Shown: positions 19,049 through 27,950 of the stretch, piece by piece
Numbering within the stretch: position 1 is the stretch's first letter
Layout: each line of letters starts with the position of its first letter
DNA from: Gilvimarinus algae
GTDB taxonomy: Bacteria; Pseudomonadota; Gammaproteobacteria; Pseudomonadales; Cellvibrionaceae
NCBI RefSeq assembly: GCF_030518215.1
Contig: NZ_JAULRT010000035.1
Coordinates: forward strand, 492,833 to 556,832
Reading direction: 5' to 3'
Length of the DNA stretch: 64,000 nucleotides
Made by a program: the position numbers and the translations under genes
The notes under the pieces: model-generated
Told to the model about the DNA's origin: nothing
Databases searched by the model: none
The model's input: only the letters and a program-made list of their open reading frames with translations

Positions 19049-19122
19049 CTTGCGCTCCTATTCACTCGACCGCCAAACAGCCCTGTCCTAGTTGGCCGGC
19101 GGTCGTTTGTATGCTTGTACGC

Positions 19123-19512
19123 TTAGGTGTATTTTTCAAACACTTCTCTGCCGGTCATTTTAAGCGTGTTGTCTTTCAGATCGTAATAATCGGGCTTCTC
19201 GTCGATAAAAATTTCGCTGTTCAGAGCAAAGGCATGGTCCTGAAACAGGCCGGCAGACAGAATGTACTGTTCAGCTGGCAGCAAGTAGTAAAATAAATGC
19301 GTGCCACACTGACCGCAAAAGCCACGCTCCGCCCAGTCTGAGGAGCGATAGCGGGTTGGCGTGTCGCCGGCAAAGATTACCGCTCCCTCGCAGTGCACCG
19401 CGTGCATGGGGCCACTACCCCAGCGGCGGCACATCTGGCAATGACACAGGCCGATGTGTTCCGAATCCGCTGCCGTGATTTCAATAGCGCCACAAAGGCA
19501 TGTTCCTTTCAT
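19123..19512 (-). CDS. GFA/CENP-V-type zinc protein
   Basis: 129 residues. Zinc ligands of the GFA fold are visible: GTCLCGAI (CxC), GLCHCQMCRRW (CxxC) and FCGQCGTHLFY (CxxC-G-x-x-L). The family includes glutathione-dependent formaldehyde-activating enzymes, but most small members have unknown substrates. Start ATG at 19512. No obvious functional link to the neighbours. Confidence 0.85.
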   Translation of the reverse strand: MKGTCLCGAIEITAADSEHIGLCHCQMCRRWGSGPMHAVHCEGAVIFAGDTPTRYRSSDWAERGFCGQCGTHLFYYLLPAEQYILSAGLFQDHAFALNSEIFIDEKPDYYDLKDNTLKMTGREVFEKYT

Positions 19513-19764
19513 AGATCAGATCTCATATGAATTGAAACTATCTAGGTTCAGATCGTCGCTGGCACGCGAGACCGCTAAAGGACTAAAGGATAAGAGCAAT
19601 AGGAGCACAATACTGGGATAGCCGGTGGAGGGGCACTATACTCTCTGGAGCAACCAACGCCGGCTTCCTCGGCATAACAACAGTGCTTGGTGCCGAAATG
19701 CGCATTATTAGTGGCAATCTGCCCAATCAATAAAGCCAGACAAAAAATAGAACAAGGAGTCACC

Positions 19765-22700
19765 GTGACCGGTCATCTAGTCGTTAAAGTCACGCTTATG
19801 GCGTGCCTGGTGTGTGCGTTTACCAGCTCAATGGCTGCGGTAGTCAAGCAGGAAAGTCCTGCCTCGGCCGGTGTGGGCATGGATTCGCTGGACTGTGCCC
19901 GTGGGTCTGTCAAAGCGGGTTCGCAGGTTCTGCCGCTGCCGGGATCATTGCCCCTTGTGGACTATGAGCGCAAACTCTACTCTTGGATTCTCGATCGTGA
20001 GTACGCCGCGCTCGGCTGGTGCCACGATAAAGAAGTCCGCGATACCGGCCCATTTATCGATGGGCAATACCACGGTACACACCCGGCGGTTTTAATCTAC
20101 TACTCTCCTGAAGTGATAACTTGGCTGTTCGATCGCGAGCGGGGAATAGAGCGCGAGATTCCGGACGGTGCCATCATCATAAAGGAAATGTACGCTGCGC
20201 CCGCGCAGATCTATCGGGATATTCGCCGCCTGAAAGACCCCGACACCTATGAAGTCATGCGCTTGCAGCAGCTCTCAGATTGGACGGTGATGGTCAAGGA
20301 CTCGAGTGCCTCCAGCGATGGTTGGTTTTGGGGGAGTGTCTCGGCGCCGAAGTTAAAAGATGGCGAGCCGGAGAGCAAGGAGAAGGCGCTTGCGGATCAG
20401 TTGGACACTCGGGAGAACAACAACCAAGCGAATTCGTTTGTGGCGAGCAACGGTGTCAGGCAGTCGGGATTCGGTATGCCCTGTCTGCGCTGTCATGCCT
20501 CTGCTGATAACGAACTCACCTTTGTCAGCCTGCGTAATATTGAGGGGTTTACCGCCGAGGGTGATCCACTGAGATTTCTTGACGACGGCTCCTGGCGTAC
20601 AGCGAGCCATTTTGACACTTACCCCTTGTCGCTGCTGTTAAAAGATCCCGAGCTCAAAGCGGTGTTCGATATTGCTCTGCCGCAATTGCCATGGTCGAGC
20701 CAGCAGAGGGTTCGCAACGCTGAGGAGAATGCGTCATTCAGCGAGCACGATCGCGATGCGGTTTTTGAGTCCATCGCCCAGGTGTCTGATAAAGGTTACC
20801 AAGCCAAAGCGAAACCCGAGTATGTGAACCGCGCTTTTTTGGGTACGTTTACGCAGATCCCCCGGCTGAAGGCCTCCCAGATCAAAAAGTTTCCACGGCA
20901 GTGGCTCGATCATGTTGTGCAAAAAACCGGAGAGCCCCAAGAGTTTGTCACCTCGGATAACTGTATCGGTTGCCATGGCGGACTGAGTGCGGACACCTTT
21001 GGCACCGCGATGTTTATTGCTACTGGCCCGAGTTACGGTGAGGGTTACGATATCTCGGAATATGGAGAATGGCGCTGGTCACCGATGGGTTTGGCAGGAA
21101 GGGACCCCATCTTTCATGCTCAGCTCGAAAGTGAAATGGCATTGCTTGAAAGAGACGGGCAAGCGCCAGAAAAGTCGGGTCTCAAGAGCTCGGTAGAGCA
21201 GACCAAGAAAGCGGTAAACAATACCTGCCTGAGTTGTCACGGCGCTATGGGACAGAGGCAGCTCACCCTGGACGCGCATCAAGGAAAGGTCAAGTTAGAT
21301 AAGAACTTCAAGGTCGATTATTTTTACTACACTGAGCAGCTTAGTGCGTCAGAGCCGCAAAGCGCGGAAGAAAAAAAATACCATGAGTATGGCGGCCTGG
21401 CGCGCGAGGGCATCAGCTGTATGGTGTGCCACCGCATTCAAGCGCCAAATGCCAAAGCGGTAGCGGATTGGCAGCCCGCCAAAGGGTGGGTCAATTTGGA
21501 CACAGCCGATAAAACGCTGGCGTATCTGCTGTTCCACAATACCACCGGGCGCTTTGATACGGCTGATGCAGGCACTTTGTATGGGCCCTTTGACGTTGCA
21601 CAGAAACCCATGGAGCACGCACTCAATTTGCTACCCGAGAAAAATGAATTTATTAAAGAGTCGGAGCTTTGCGGGACCTGCCACACCATCAATTTACCGA
21701 ACATTGGCGCTACCGAGTCCACATTTCCGGTGCTGCAACAGGCAGAGGCCAATCCGGTCTTCGCCGAGTACCCGCACTCTATAGAGCAAGCGACTTTTTT
21801 GGAGTGGAAGAACAGTGCCTTCGCTCGCGGCGAAACAGCGCAAAGCTGTCAGGACTGTCATATGCCCTCACGGTTTGAAACCTACACGGGTGACATCACC
21901 CTTGAAAAGCTGACAACAAAAATCGCGACTATCGAAGACATCAACTATCCGGATGCGGACCACGGCTTGCCTGCCAGTGAGCTAGAGGTGCCAGTGCGCC
22001 CGGACTACAAAAGGCATACCCATGTGGGCTTGAACGGCTTTTTGCTGACCATGTTTAAGCAGTTTGAGTCGGTTCTCGGTGTTGCGCCCAACAGCTATAT
22101 GACCGGCGCCTCCAAAGCCGGCGTCGATTTGGCTTTGGAGAGCATGAAGCTGCAGGCGCGCGACGCGACCGTGACCATGAGTATCGACGAGCTGAGCTTT
22201 GACGGTGAGACTCTGATCGCCAAGGTCACCGCCAAAAATAAGGCGGGGCATCGTTTTCCCAGCGGTGTTGCCTTTCGTCGCGGCTTTATAGAATTGCTGG
22301 TAAAAGATGGCGAGACCATTGTCTGGGCCTCAGGAAAAACCAACGATGCCGGTGTTATTATCGATAACGCTGGCCGGCCTCTGGCTACCGAGTTTCTACC
22401 CGCGGGGGAGTGTGGCTTCCCGACCAACAATCCCGCCGGCTGTTACCAGTCCCACCACCAAGTCATTACCAGCGACCGGCAAGTGCAAATCTATGAAGAG
22501 CTCAACCGCGATAACACGCAGGCCTTTACCACCAGCTTCATCCACCGTGTGAATATCGTTAAGGACAATCGCCTCTTGCCCGACGGCTGGCGCGATGCGT
22601 CTTACTTTAAAAATCAGGGGGAGCTCATCTACCAGTTTATGGAGGCGACTAACCCCCACTATGTGAACCATGACCCGGATTACCAGGACCAAGGCCCCGG

Positions 22701-22956
22701 CTTTGTTGGTAAGGACTCGCTGCAATACCACATTGATTTACCGGCGAAGTATCGGGGTAAGCCGCTGTCGGTTGAGGCGACTATGTACTATCAGGCGATA
22801 CCGCCCTATTGGCTCAAACACCGCTTTGACCTGGCGCCTCAGGGAGAGGCGACCCGTCGCCTGCATTATCTGGCGAGTCATTTGAATCTCGAGGGAACAC
22901 CGCTCAAACAATGGAAGTTCAGGTTGCACAGCGCAAAGGCGACACTGTCGCCTTAA
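19765..22956 (+). CDS. large periplasmic six-heme cytochrome c
   Basis: 1063 residues from the GTG at 19765, chosen because AAGGAG lies 5 nt upstream and a signal peptide follows at once (VTLMACLVCAFTSSMAA). Longer in-frame starts lack both. Six CxxCH heme sites begin at Cys240, 400, 488, 552, 636 and 695. The N-terminal 230 residues look like a cytochrome P460-type fold (DGAIIIKEMYAAPAQIY, LSDWTVMVKDS), although the P460 lysine crosslink cannot be judged. Residues 760-1063 contain beta-rich segments without hemes. It resembles oxidoreductases of periplasmic electron transfer. The substrate is unknown. It is convergent with the di-heme lipoprotein gene. Confidence 0.75.
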   Translation: MTGHLVVKVTLMACLVCAFTSSMAAVVKQESPASAGVGMDSLDCARGSVKAGSQVLPLPGSLPLVDYERKLYSWILDREYAALGWCHDKEVRDTGPFIDGQYHGTHPAVLIYYSPEVITWLFDRERGIEREIPDGAIIIKEMYAAPAQIYRDIRRLKDPDTYEVMRLQQLSDWTVMVKDSSASSDGWFWGSVSAPKLKDGEPESKEKALADQLDTRENNNQANSFVASNGVRQSGFGMPCLRCHASADNELTFVSLRNIEGFTAEGDPLRFLDDGSWRTASHFDTYPLSLLLKDPELKAVFDIALPQLPWSSQQRVRNAEENASFSEHDRDAVFESIAQVSDKGYQAKAKPEYVNRAFLGTFTQIPRLKASQIKKFPRQWLDHVVQKTGEPQEFVTSDNCIGCHGGLSADTFGTAMFIATGPSYGEGYDISEYGEWRWSPMGLAGRDPIFHAQLESEMALLERDGQAPEKSGLKSSVEQTKKAVNNTCLSCHGAMGQRQLTLDAHQGKVKLDKNFKVDYFYYTEQLSASEPQSAEEKKYHEYGGLAREGISCMVCHRIQAPNAKAVADWQPAKGWVNLDTADKTLAYLLFHNTTGRFDTADAGTLYGPFDVAQKPMEHALNLLPEKNEFIKESELCGTCHTINLPNIGATESTFPVLQQAEANPVFAEYPHSIEQATFLEWKNSAFARGETAQSCQDCHMPSRFETYTGDITLEKLTTKIATIEDINYPDADHGLPASELEVPVRPDYKRHTHVGLNGFLLTMFKQFESVLGVAPNSYMTGASKAGVDLALESMKLQARDATVTMSIDELSFDGETLIAKVTAKNKAGHRFPSGVAFRRGFIELLVKDGETIVWASGKTNDAGVIIDNAGRPLATEFLPAGECGFPTNNPAGCYQSHHQVITSDRQVQIYEELNRDNTQAFTTSFIHRVNIVKDNRLLPDGWRDASYFKNQGELIYQFMEATNPHYVNHDPDYQDQGPGFVGKDSLQYHIDLPAKYRGKPLSVEATMYYQAIPPYWLKHRFDLAPQGEATRRLHYLASHLNLEGTPLKQWKFRLHSAKATLSP

Positions 22957-22980
22957 GAAATTCACACTTCAGCGTTGAAG

Positions 22981-23046
22981 GGGCTGAGTGTTAAATGGGT
23001 TGGCTCAGCCCATGCGCGTCACTGGAGCTATCCGGTGATGCGCATG
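22981..23046. terminator. two stacked hairpins between convergent cytochrome genes
   Basis: The first has stem GGGCTGAG (22981-22988) and CTCAGCCC (23004-23011). The second has 12-bp arms 23011-23022 and 23035-23046 (CATGCGCGTCAC/GTGATGCGCATG, one G-T wobble). They fill the 99-nt gap between two convergent genes. Neither has a long T-run. The likely role is bidirectional termination or 3'-end protection. Confidence 0.5.
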
Positions 23047-23055
23047 AGAGGGCGC

Positions 23056-24687
23056 CTAGTTTTCGCTCTCCAGGCGAATGTCCCATTGATAGCGAAATTC
23101 GCCAGCCAGCGGCTCAATGGAAGTATCAATTTCCTCGTAGACGTTTCGGGCCGGGCTCAAGACGGCATCGCGGCCAAACAGAAAGCTTTGCTCCTGCACA
23201 ATGCGGTAGTAAGCCTTGTTTAAATCCAGTGCGCGACGTGGAGAGGGTGCGATTAAGTCATAGATGGAGTCCTGCGCCTCTACCACCTCAGTTTTGACCT
23301 TGCCTTCAGCGTCAAACCAGCGCTCAAGCATCTCCGCGTTCTGACGGAACTCGTCGCCACCCCCGACACGCTCCAAATAGGTGAGGTATTCGCCTCGCTC
23401 TTCGCCAAGGTTGGGCGTGTCTTTTAGGCTGTGCAGATCGATATAGCCCCAGCCATCGGCGCCGTGCTTTTTGCGGGCGAAAGCAAAGGTGCTGTCGATG
23501 GTAGTACCGATGGTCTTATGACAGCCCATGCAGAAAAAGGTCTCTTGCGAGTTCTGTTCGCGTAGCTCACCGTTAGCATCTTCAATAAAGCCCCACAGTA
23601 ACCAACCCATGCCATTGCTCGTGCCCCGGTCGCCGTGACTTGAAACCGCTGGCAGGTTGCCAAAGTGCTTTTCTTTGGCTTCGCGGTAGTAGCTGTTTTT
23701 TAACCGCTCCTTGGGCATAAAGGTGTGCTTGCGCATATAGCGCACTTCTTTCATGCGTCGGGCGTTGACGATTTTCTCGCCATTGAGACCAATGTAGCGA
23801 ACGCTGTGGAGAAACTCGGTACCCTCTGGGTAGAGCATGTGCTCGACACTGACCTCTTGCGCATCTCCAAAATAGCGGTTGCGCCGAGTAATTTTTGTCA
23901 CGGCACTTTCAAGGCTGCCGTCGCCGTTAAAGTCGATGCCCACCGCCCGCTCATCCAGGGGAATGGTTTCGGCTTTCGGCAGGTTGATAATGGCCATTTC
24001 TACCAGTGCCAGATTGGCAAAGTAAACATCCTGCGAGAAAACGCCGTCCACTTCGCTGAAACTGTTTGGCAGCCGGATCATGACATCGTCGGTGGAACCG
24101 TTGGTCGGCCAGAACGTACTCGGCACCGGCTTGTAGTTAAAAGCTACCCAGCGGCTGCCGTCCAGTGCCAGGCCTTTTTCATCAAAGGCATCGGCGCCGT
24201 CTGCCAGATGTTTAATGTTGGGGGCTTGGCCCTGCCAGGCGTCGGATTCAAGCCACTGCGCGAGGGCGGTGTAGTTGTCCTGATTAATGTAGCCTTGGAT
24301 AAAGTCGTCGCTAATGTCGGCGATTTCTTCGCTACGGTTTTTGAACAGGTTTGCCCAGCGGTTGGTGTTGCCAATATCGGAAAAGTCGTAGGCACCCTGC
24401 AAAAAGCCGTCGTTCATGGTATTGGGGCGCAGACGATCGTTTGGGTAACTCTGATGGCAGATATAGCAGGGGTTATGCTTGCCCTCGGTTTTGGTATAGC
24501 ACTGTGGCGGAATCACCGCTTCGGGGTTGTAGATTTCACCGTGTTCTATATAGGCCTCCGGGGAGTGCTCAGGGGTAAAGGCTGTATTGGCGTCGGCGGT
24601 ATTGATGAGCGCCTCGGTGCTCGCCTGACGGTCACAGCCGCTCAGCAGTGCGACAAAGACGAGCAAAAGCAGTGCAATGCGATGCAT
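23056..24687 (-). CDS. di-heme cytochrome c lipoprotein
   Basis: 543 residues with a lipoprotein signal: MHRIALLLLVFVALLSGC, lipidated Cys18. Two CxxCH sites are visible, at Cys74-Cys77-His78 (CYICHQ) and Cys386-Cys389-His390 (CMGCHK). Between them is a large domain including VGIDFNGDGSLESAVTKI, which resembles an EF-hand-type calcium loop (DFNGDGSLE). The pattern suggests an envelope-anchored electron carrier or enzyme. No family name is certain. It lies downstream of the PhoX-like gene, separated from it by a strong terminator, and converges with the six-heme cytochrome gene. Confidence 0.7.
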   Translation of the reverse strand: MHRIALLLLVFVALLSGCDRQASTEALINTADANTAFTPEHSPEAYIEHGEIYNPEAVIPPQCYTKTEGKHNPCYICHQSYPNDRLRPNTMNDGFLQGAYDFSDIGNTNRWANLFKNRSEEIADISDDFIQGYINQDNYTALAQWLESDAWQGQAPNIKHLADGADAFDEKGLALDGSRWVAFNYKPVPSTFWPTNGSTDDVMIRLPNSFSEVDGVFSQDVYFANLALVEMAIINLPKAETIPLDERAVGIDFNGDGSLESAVTKITRRNRYFGDAQEVSVEHMLYPEGTEFLHSVRYIGLNGEKIVNARRMKEVRYMRKHTFMPKERLKNSYYREAKEKHFGNLPAVSSHGDRGTSNGMGWLLWGFIEDANGELREQNSQETFFCMGCHKTIGTTIDSTFAFARKKHGADGWGYIDLHSLKDTPNLGEERGEYLTYLERVGGGDEFRQNAEMLERWFDAEGKVKTEVVEAQDSIYDLIAPSPRRALDLNKAYYRIVQEQSFLFGRDAVLSPARNVYEEIDTSIEPLAGEFRYQWDIRLESEN

Positions 24688-24718
24688 GGTCGTACCTATT
24701 TCAACATTCTCTATAAAC

Positions 24719-24745
24719 GAAAAAAGGAGCCGCGGTGCGGCTCCT
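24719..24745 (-). terminator. intrinsic terminator after the PhoX-like gene
   Basis: Perfect 9-bp stem AGGAGCCGC/GCGGCTCCT with a 3-nt loop. On the minus strand it is followed by six T residues (plus-strand A-run 24720-24725). It lies 29 nt beyond the stop of the PhoX-like gene, so the downstream di-heme lipoprotein needs its own promoter or readthrough. Confidence 0.88.
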
Positions 24746-24773
24746 GCAAGGTCTCTATAAAATAGAGGATGGC

Positions 24774-26690
24774 TTATTCATTCACAGTGGGGTCGTACAT
24801 CCACAAAGTGTTGTTTTCCTGGAAGCCGTCTTCACCAATTACAATGCGACCATCGTCCAACACAATCACGTTGTCCGGTTGTGACAGGGCGTTGACGTCG
24901 CAGCGCTCTGCGCCGTCGAGAGTAGAGCGGTAGGTGGAACCCATGACCACCGGTTCAATGCGGTTTACATCATAGGCATTGGCACCAGTGAGCAGAGGCA
25001 TGCGGTAGACGCCACCGCACTCTTTCACGCGGGGAGACAATTGAATGTCGCCTTCGTTGTCAACCATGCCGTTGTCCATATCGGCAATGGCGAAGTACAC
25101 GTAGGCCTGATTGACGGCTTCGCCAGCGATCAGGTCGGTGCCTTCAACCGCTTCTTCCGCGCGCTTGTGGTTGACGTAAATGCCTTCAAACTTGCGCCAC
25201 TCAGCGGTTGCCCCTTTGGCGCGGGCGGCTTTGCGCGACTCGAGAAATGCGATGCGGTCGTCCATGGCCATGCCAGCGGTGGTGCTGCCGCCGCCGTTGG
25301 CAACCGATGGGTAGTTGGCCTCACCCGCGGCCCAGGCCTCGGCGTCGGCGTCGGTCAGGTAGTTGCTCTGGCCCTCAACGAAGTCGGCAGTGGTAATGCC
25401 ATCAAAGTCGGCAATCCAGCCGTCAATGGTGGCGTTGTCGCTGTGCGCCAATTCGATCCATTCGACGTCGAAGCCCGTGGTCAGAGGTTCAAAGCTGCCG
25501 GCGTCCTGAGTGAGCTTGGCACCGTAGAGGGTCCCGGCCGACAGGTCGCCGGCGACATCCGCGACGAACTTGAACAGGACGCCGTTGGTGTCATCCTGGG
25601 ACAAGTACACGGTTTTTGAGTCGGGCATGACGATAGAGTTTTCATGCTCGTAGCGGCCCATGGTGTAGTGCTTTACCGGCACCGGGTTATCACTCAGCGG
25701 ATCGGTAATCTCGACGATGTAGTGATAGCGGTAGGTGTTGGGGAAGCTCGAAGCGCCGTCGGCATCCGTCGCGGTCGGGTCGATGTACATGGCCAGCATG
25801 TCGCGCGCGGTTTGCATGGAGGGGTCGTTCCACTCTTGGGTGTCATCGCCCTGATTGCCCCACTCCTCAGAGGTCAGCGGTGTGCTCCAAGGGGAGACCG
25901 AGCCGAAGCAGTTGGCGATGGTGCCGTAGGTGCCAAAATCCAGCATCTGCACATCGGTGCTGTCCACAGACCAGTAACCGGTGCTGGCGTCTTTGTTGAG
26001 CTTGAGGCGGCTCATAGCGCCGGGGATGGACTCCCAGTTGGTGAACAGGTAGCCCTCGTTGTCGCCGGTACTGATAAAGCCGTTGAAGTCAGGGTCGTCA
26101 ATGGAGGCCACCACAGTGGATTTGTCAGTGGCCAATACAGTGCCCAAGCCTTCGGGCATGGCGCCACCAAAGGTGTCCATGGTCTGGGCGATCACCTGAT
26201 ATTCACCGTAGGCAACCTGAACCGTTTCGCGCTCTTGTTGAGTTTGCGGTACACCCACAGACACTAGGTTTTTCGGCAGCTTGTTGATGTTGACTCCGGC
26301 CAACACGCCCACGGTGCCGTGGTTGAACATTTTGCCTTCGCTGTCGGTGGCGGTGTTGGCATCGCTTGGGTGTTGAACGTTAAAGAACAGGTCGCCCCAC
26401 TCGGTCACATAGGCGCCGGTCACTTCTGCGCCGGCAGGGACAGTAGCCAGGCGGGTCAGGCCAGGGGTCATCAGGCTGGCGTTACCACCACCTTCGCCAC
26501 TCGCGCCGTCACTGCCGTCTTGTCCTGCAGGGCCTTCTGGACCGGCCGGGCCGGCTGGACCTTGCGGGCCAGCGGGGCCCTGAGCGCCGTCGGTGCCATC
26601 ATTACCGTCGTCGCCGTCACAGGCGGCCAGTAGCATTGCGCTGATCATGGCCAGCATCAGCCGGCCCTTACCGTTCAGTTGAAAGGTCAT
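24774..26690 (-). CDS. PhoX-family (DUF839) phosphatase-like lipoprotein with collagen-like tract
   Basis: 638 residues. A lipoprotein signal ends at Cys24 (LLAAC). Residues 26-68 are an uninterrupted Gly-X-Y run. From about residue 75 the sequence follows the PhoX/DUF839 beta-propeller: IANCFGSVSPWSTPLTSEEW (about 258-277), GRYEHENSIVMPDSKTVYLS (about 345-364), and the final DNVIVLDDGRIVIGEDG region. PhoX enzymes are Fe/Ca-dependent alkaline phosphatases. In the family the second motif usually reads TCEE; here the Cys position is Ser274, so catalysis may differ. PhoX proteins are normally Tat-exported. This one has a lipoprotein signal without a twin-arginine motif. A strong terminator follows it. 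Confidence 0.75.
   Translation of the reverse strand: MTFQLNGKGRLMLAMISAMLLAACDGDDGNDGTDGAQGPAGPQGPAGPAGPEGPAGQDGSDGASGEGGGNASLMTPGLTRLATVPAGAEVTGAYVTEWGDLFFNVQHPSDANTATDSEGKMFNHGTVGVLAGVNINKLPKNLVSVGVPQTQQERETVQVAYGEYQVIAQTMDTFGGAMPEGLGTVLATDKSTVVASIDDPDFNGFISTGDNEGYLFTNWESIPGAMSRLKLNKDASTGYWSVDSTDVQMLDFGTYGTIANCFGSVSPWSTPLTSEEWGNQGDDTQEWNDPSMQTARDMLAMYIDPTATDADGASSFPNTYRYHYIVEITDPLSDNPVPVKHYTMGRYEHENSIVMPDSKTVYLSQDDTNGVLFKFVADVAGDLSAGTLYGAKLTQDAGSFEPLTTGFDVEWIELAHSDNATIDGWIADFDGITTADFVEGQSNYLTDADAEAWAAGEANYPSVANGGGSTTAGMAMDDRIAFLESRKAARAKGATAEWRKFEGIYVNHKRAEEAVEGTDLIAGEAVNQAYVYFAIADMDNGMVDNEGDIQLSPRVKECGGVYRMPLLTGANAYDVNRIEPVVMGSTYRSTLDGAERCDVNALSQPDNVIVLDDGRIVIGEDGFQENNTLWMYDPTVNE
26487..26615 (-). 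repeat. collagen-like Gly-X-Y repeat coding tract
   Basis: Encodes residues 26-68 of the PhoX-like lipoprotein, with Gly at every third position (15 glycines) and frequent Pro (GPA, GPQ, GPE). This is enough for a short trimeric collagen-like stalk. It follows directly after the lipid-attachment Cys, so it could act as a spacer lifting the catalytic domain off the membrane. Confidence 0.8.
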
Positions 26691-26773
26691 TCTCTTCTCC
26701 TTGGTGGTGTTATTGGCTTATCACGTAAAGCGCACACCATAGGGTCGAAAAATGACGCTAAATAAACTGTTTG

Positions 26774-26791
26774 GTGAAGATTTGATGAAAG
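26774..26791 (-). promoter_or_regulatory. weak Pho-box-like site before the PhoX-like gene
   Basis: Minus strand CTTTCAT-CAAA-TCTTCAC resembles the direct repeat CTGTCAT-N4-CTGTCAT: 6 of 7 in the first half, about 4 of 7 in the second. It lies 84 nt upstream of the start. Weak evidence. PhoB control would fit a phosphatase. Confidence 0.25.
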
Positions 26792-26860
26792 TTTAAAGAC
26801 ACGCCAACCGCGGCCGAACGACCGCGGGGGGTAAAAGAGAGATTATCAGAGTTTGGAGAT

Positions 26861-27193
26861 TTACGAGGCGAGGGCGTCTGCGTCCACCACGGGCGGCTTA
26901 TCGTGGCGGTTGCCTTTCACCGAGCCCTTGCGGTGCGCCAGTGCGGACTCCAGCTTTTTCGCCGCCTGGGCAATGGCACTGTACATATCGTGGTCGGATG
27001 CCTGCACGGCCACCGGTGCACCCAGGTATTGAGTGGTGACCTCAATGCTCTGGGAGGAGCGCTCCACAGTGAGAGTGATATTGGCGGAATCGAGTTGCGG
27101 GTAGTGACTGGCAACTTTGCCGAATTTGGTTTCTACGTTTTCTTGAATGGCGTCAGTGATGGCGACATGATGACCGGAAAGATTGATTTGCAT
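26861..27193 (-). CDS. hpf: short ribosome hibernation promoting factor
   Basis: 110 residues with the HPF/RaiA N-terminal fold only: MQINLSGHHVAITDAIQENVETKFGKVASHYP, VERSSQSIEVTTQYLGAPVAVQASDHDMYSAIAQAAKKLESAL. The long HPF C-terminal dimerisation domain is absent, so this is the short gammaproteobacterial form. It binds the 30S decoding region in stationary phase. It stands apart from an rpoN/pts cluster, which is its usual neighbourhood. A short GC inverted repeat (26808-26827, CCGCGG arms) lies between it and the PhoX-like gene. Confidence 0.92.
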   Translation of the reverse strand: MQINLSGHHVAITDAIQENVETKFGKVASHYPQLDSANITLTVERSSQSIEVTTQYLGAPVAVQASDHDMYSAIAQAAKKLESALAHRKGSVKGNRHDKPPVVDADALAS

Positions 27194-27382
27194 AGACTGA
27201 TTTCCTTTGTTACCGCTTTACCACTTGGAAAATACCCGGCCCATAAAGTGCGGCGGGCTCAGGGCGAGTTTTGCTGCGCCCTGTCTTAAACATGAGCCCA
27301 AGGGGGCAAAATATCAAGGTCAGAAACCGTAAAGTTTGACGAATTCGTGACAGCCGCCCGCAGGCGGTCGAGGAGAGAACAT

Positions 27383-27808
27383 ATGTGGCTACAAAGTAAC
27401 CTGACACTCAAACCCCGTAGCCGGGGGTTTCATTTGATCACCGATGACGTGATCCGCCAGCTACCCGAGCTCGCGCAGCTTGAGGTGGGCTGGATGCAGC
27501 TGTTTATTCAGCACACCTCGGCCAGTTTGACGATCAATGAGAATGCCGACCCTACTGTCAGGGGAGACCTGGAGCGGCACTTCAACGAGTTTGTGCCCGA
27601 GCGCGCGCCCTACTATCAGCACGACTACGAGGGCGATGACGATATGCCCGCACACATCAAAAGCTGCATTCTCGGGACCAGTGTCATGGTGCCCATCACC
27701 GAGGGCCGTTTGGCCCTGGGTACCTGGCAGGGGATTTACCTGTGCGAGCACAGAAACCACGGCGGCGCCCGGCGCCTGGTGGCCACCATCAACGGGGGAT
27801 CACGTTAG
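27383..27808 (+). CDS. yjbQ: YjbQ family (UPF0047) protein
   Basis: 141 residues from the ATG at 27383 with AGGAG 7 nt upstream; a longer start at 27347 lacks one. The family signature is clear: GWMQLFIQHTSASLTINENADPTVRGDLERHFN, then ILGTSVMVPITEGRLALGTWQGIYLCEHR. Conserved His and Asp/Glu residues form a metal or phosphate site. E. coli YjbQ has weak thiamine-phosphate synthase activity. The true role is unsettled. Divergent from hpf. Confidence 0.9.
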   Translation: MWLQSNLTLKPRSRGFHLITDDVIRQLPELAQLEVGWMQLFIQHTSASLTINENADPTVRGDLERHFNEFVPERAPYYQHDYEGDDDMPAHIKSCILGTSVMVPITEGRLALGTWQGIYLCEHRNHGGARRLVATINGGSR

Positions 27809-27843
27809 CGTTAACTGTGTAAATTTCGTCGAAAGGCACATTT

Positions 27844-27873
27844 ATTGGCGTGAAAGGGAAGATTTATGCCAAT
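27844..27873. promoter_or_regulatory. spaced inverted repeat upstream of the FadR-type regulator
   Basis: ATTGGC (27844-27849) and GCCAAT (27868-27873), 18 nt apart, about 80 nt before the regulator start. Could be an operator or a looping site; not a recognised motif. Confidence 0.25.
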
Positions 27874-27950
27874 GATTGCGGTAACATTGCAGAAAAATAA
27901 CCGATGATGCTGTACGGACTGTTTCATCTGAGAGCGATGTGGTAAGGGAT

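Noticed and set aside
23725..24765. 346-codon plus-strand ORF opposite the di-heme lipoprotein gene
   Set aside because: The opposite strand carries a lipobox and two CxxCH motifs in frame; this ORF has no domain.
26487..26615. DNA repeat array resembling a CRISPR or minisatellite
   Set aside because: The periodicity is 9 nt and follows the Gly-X-Y codons; no spacers, so it is coding.
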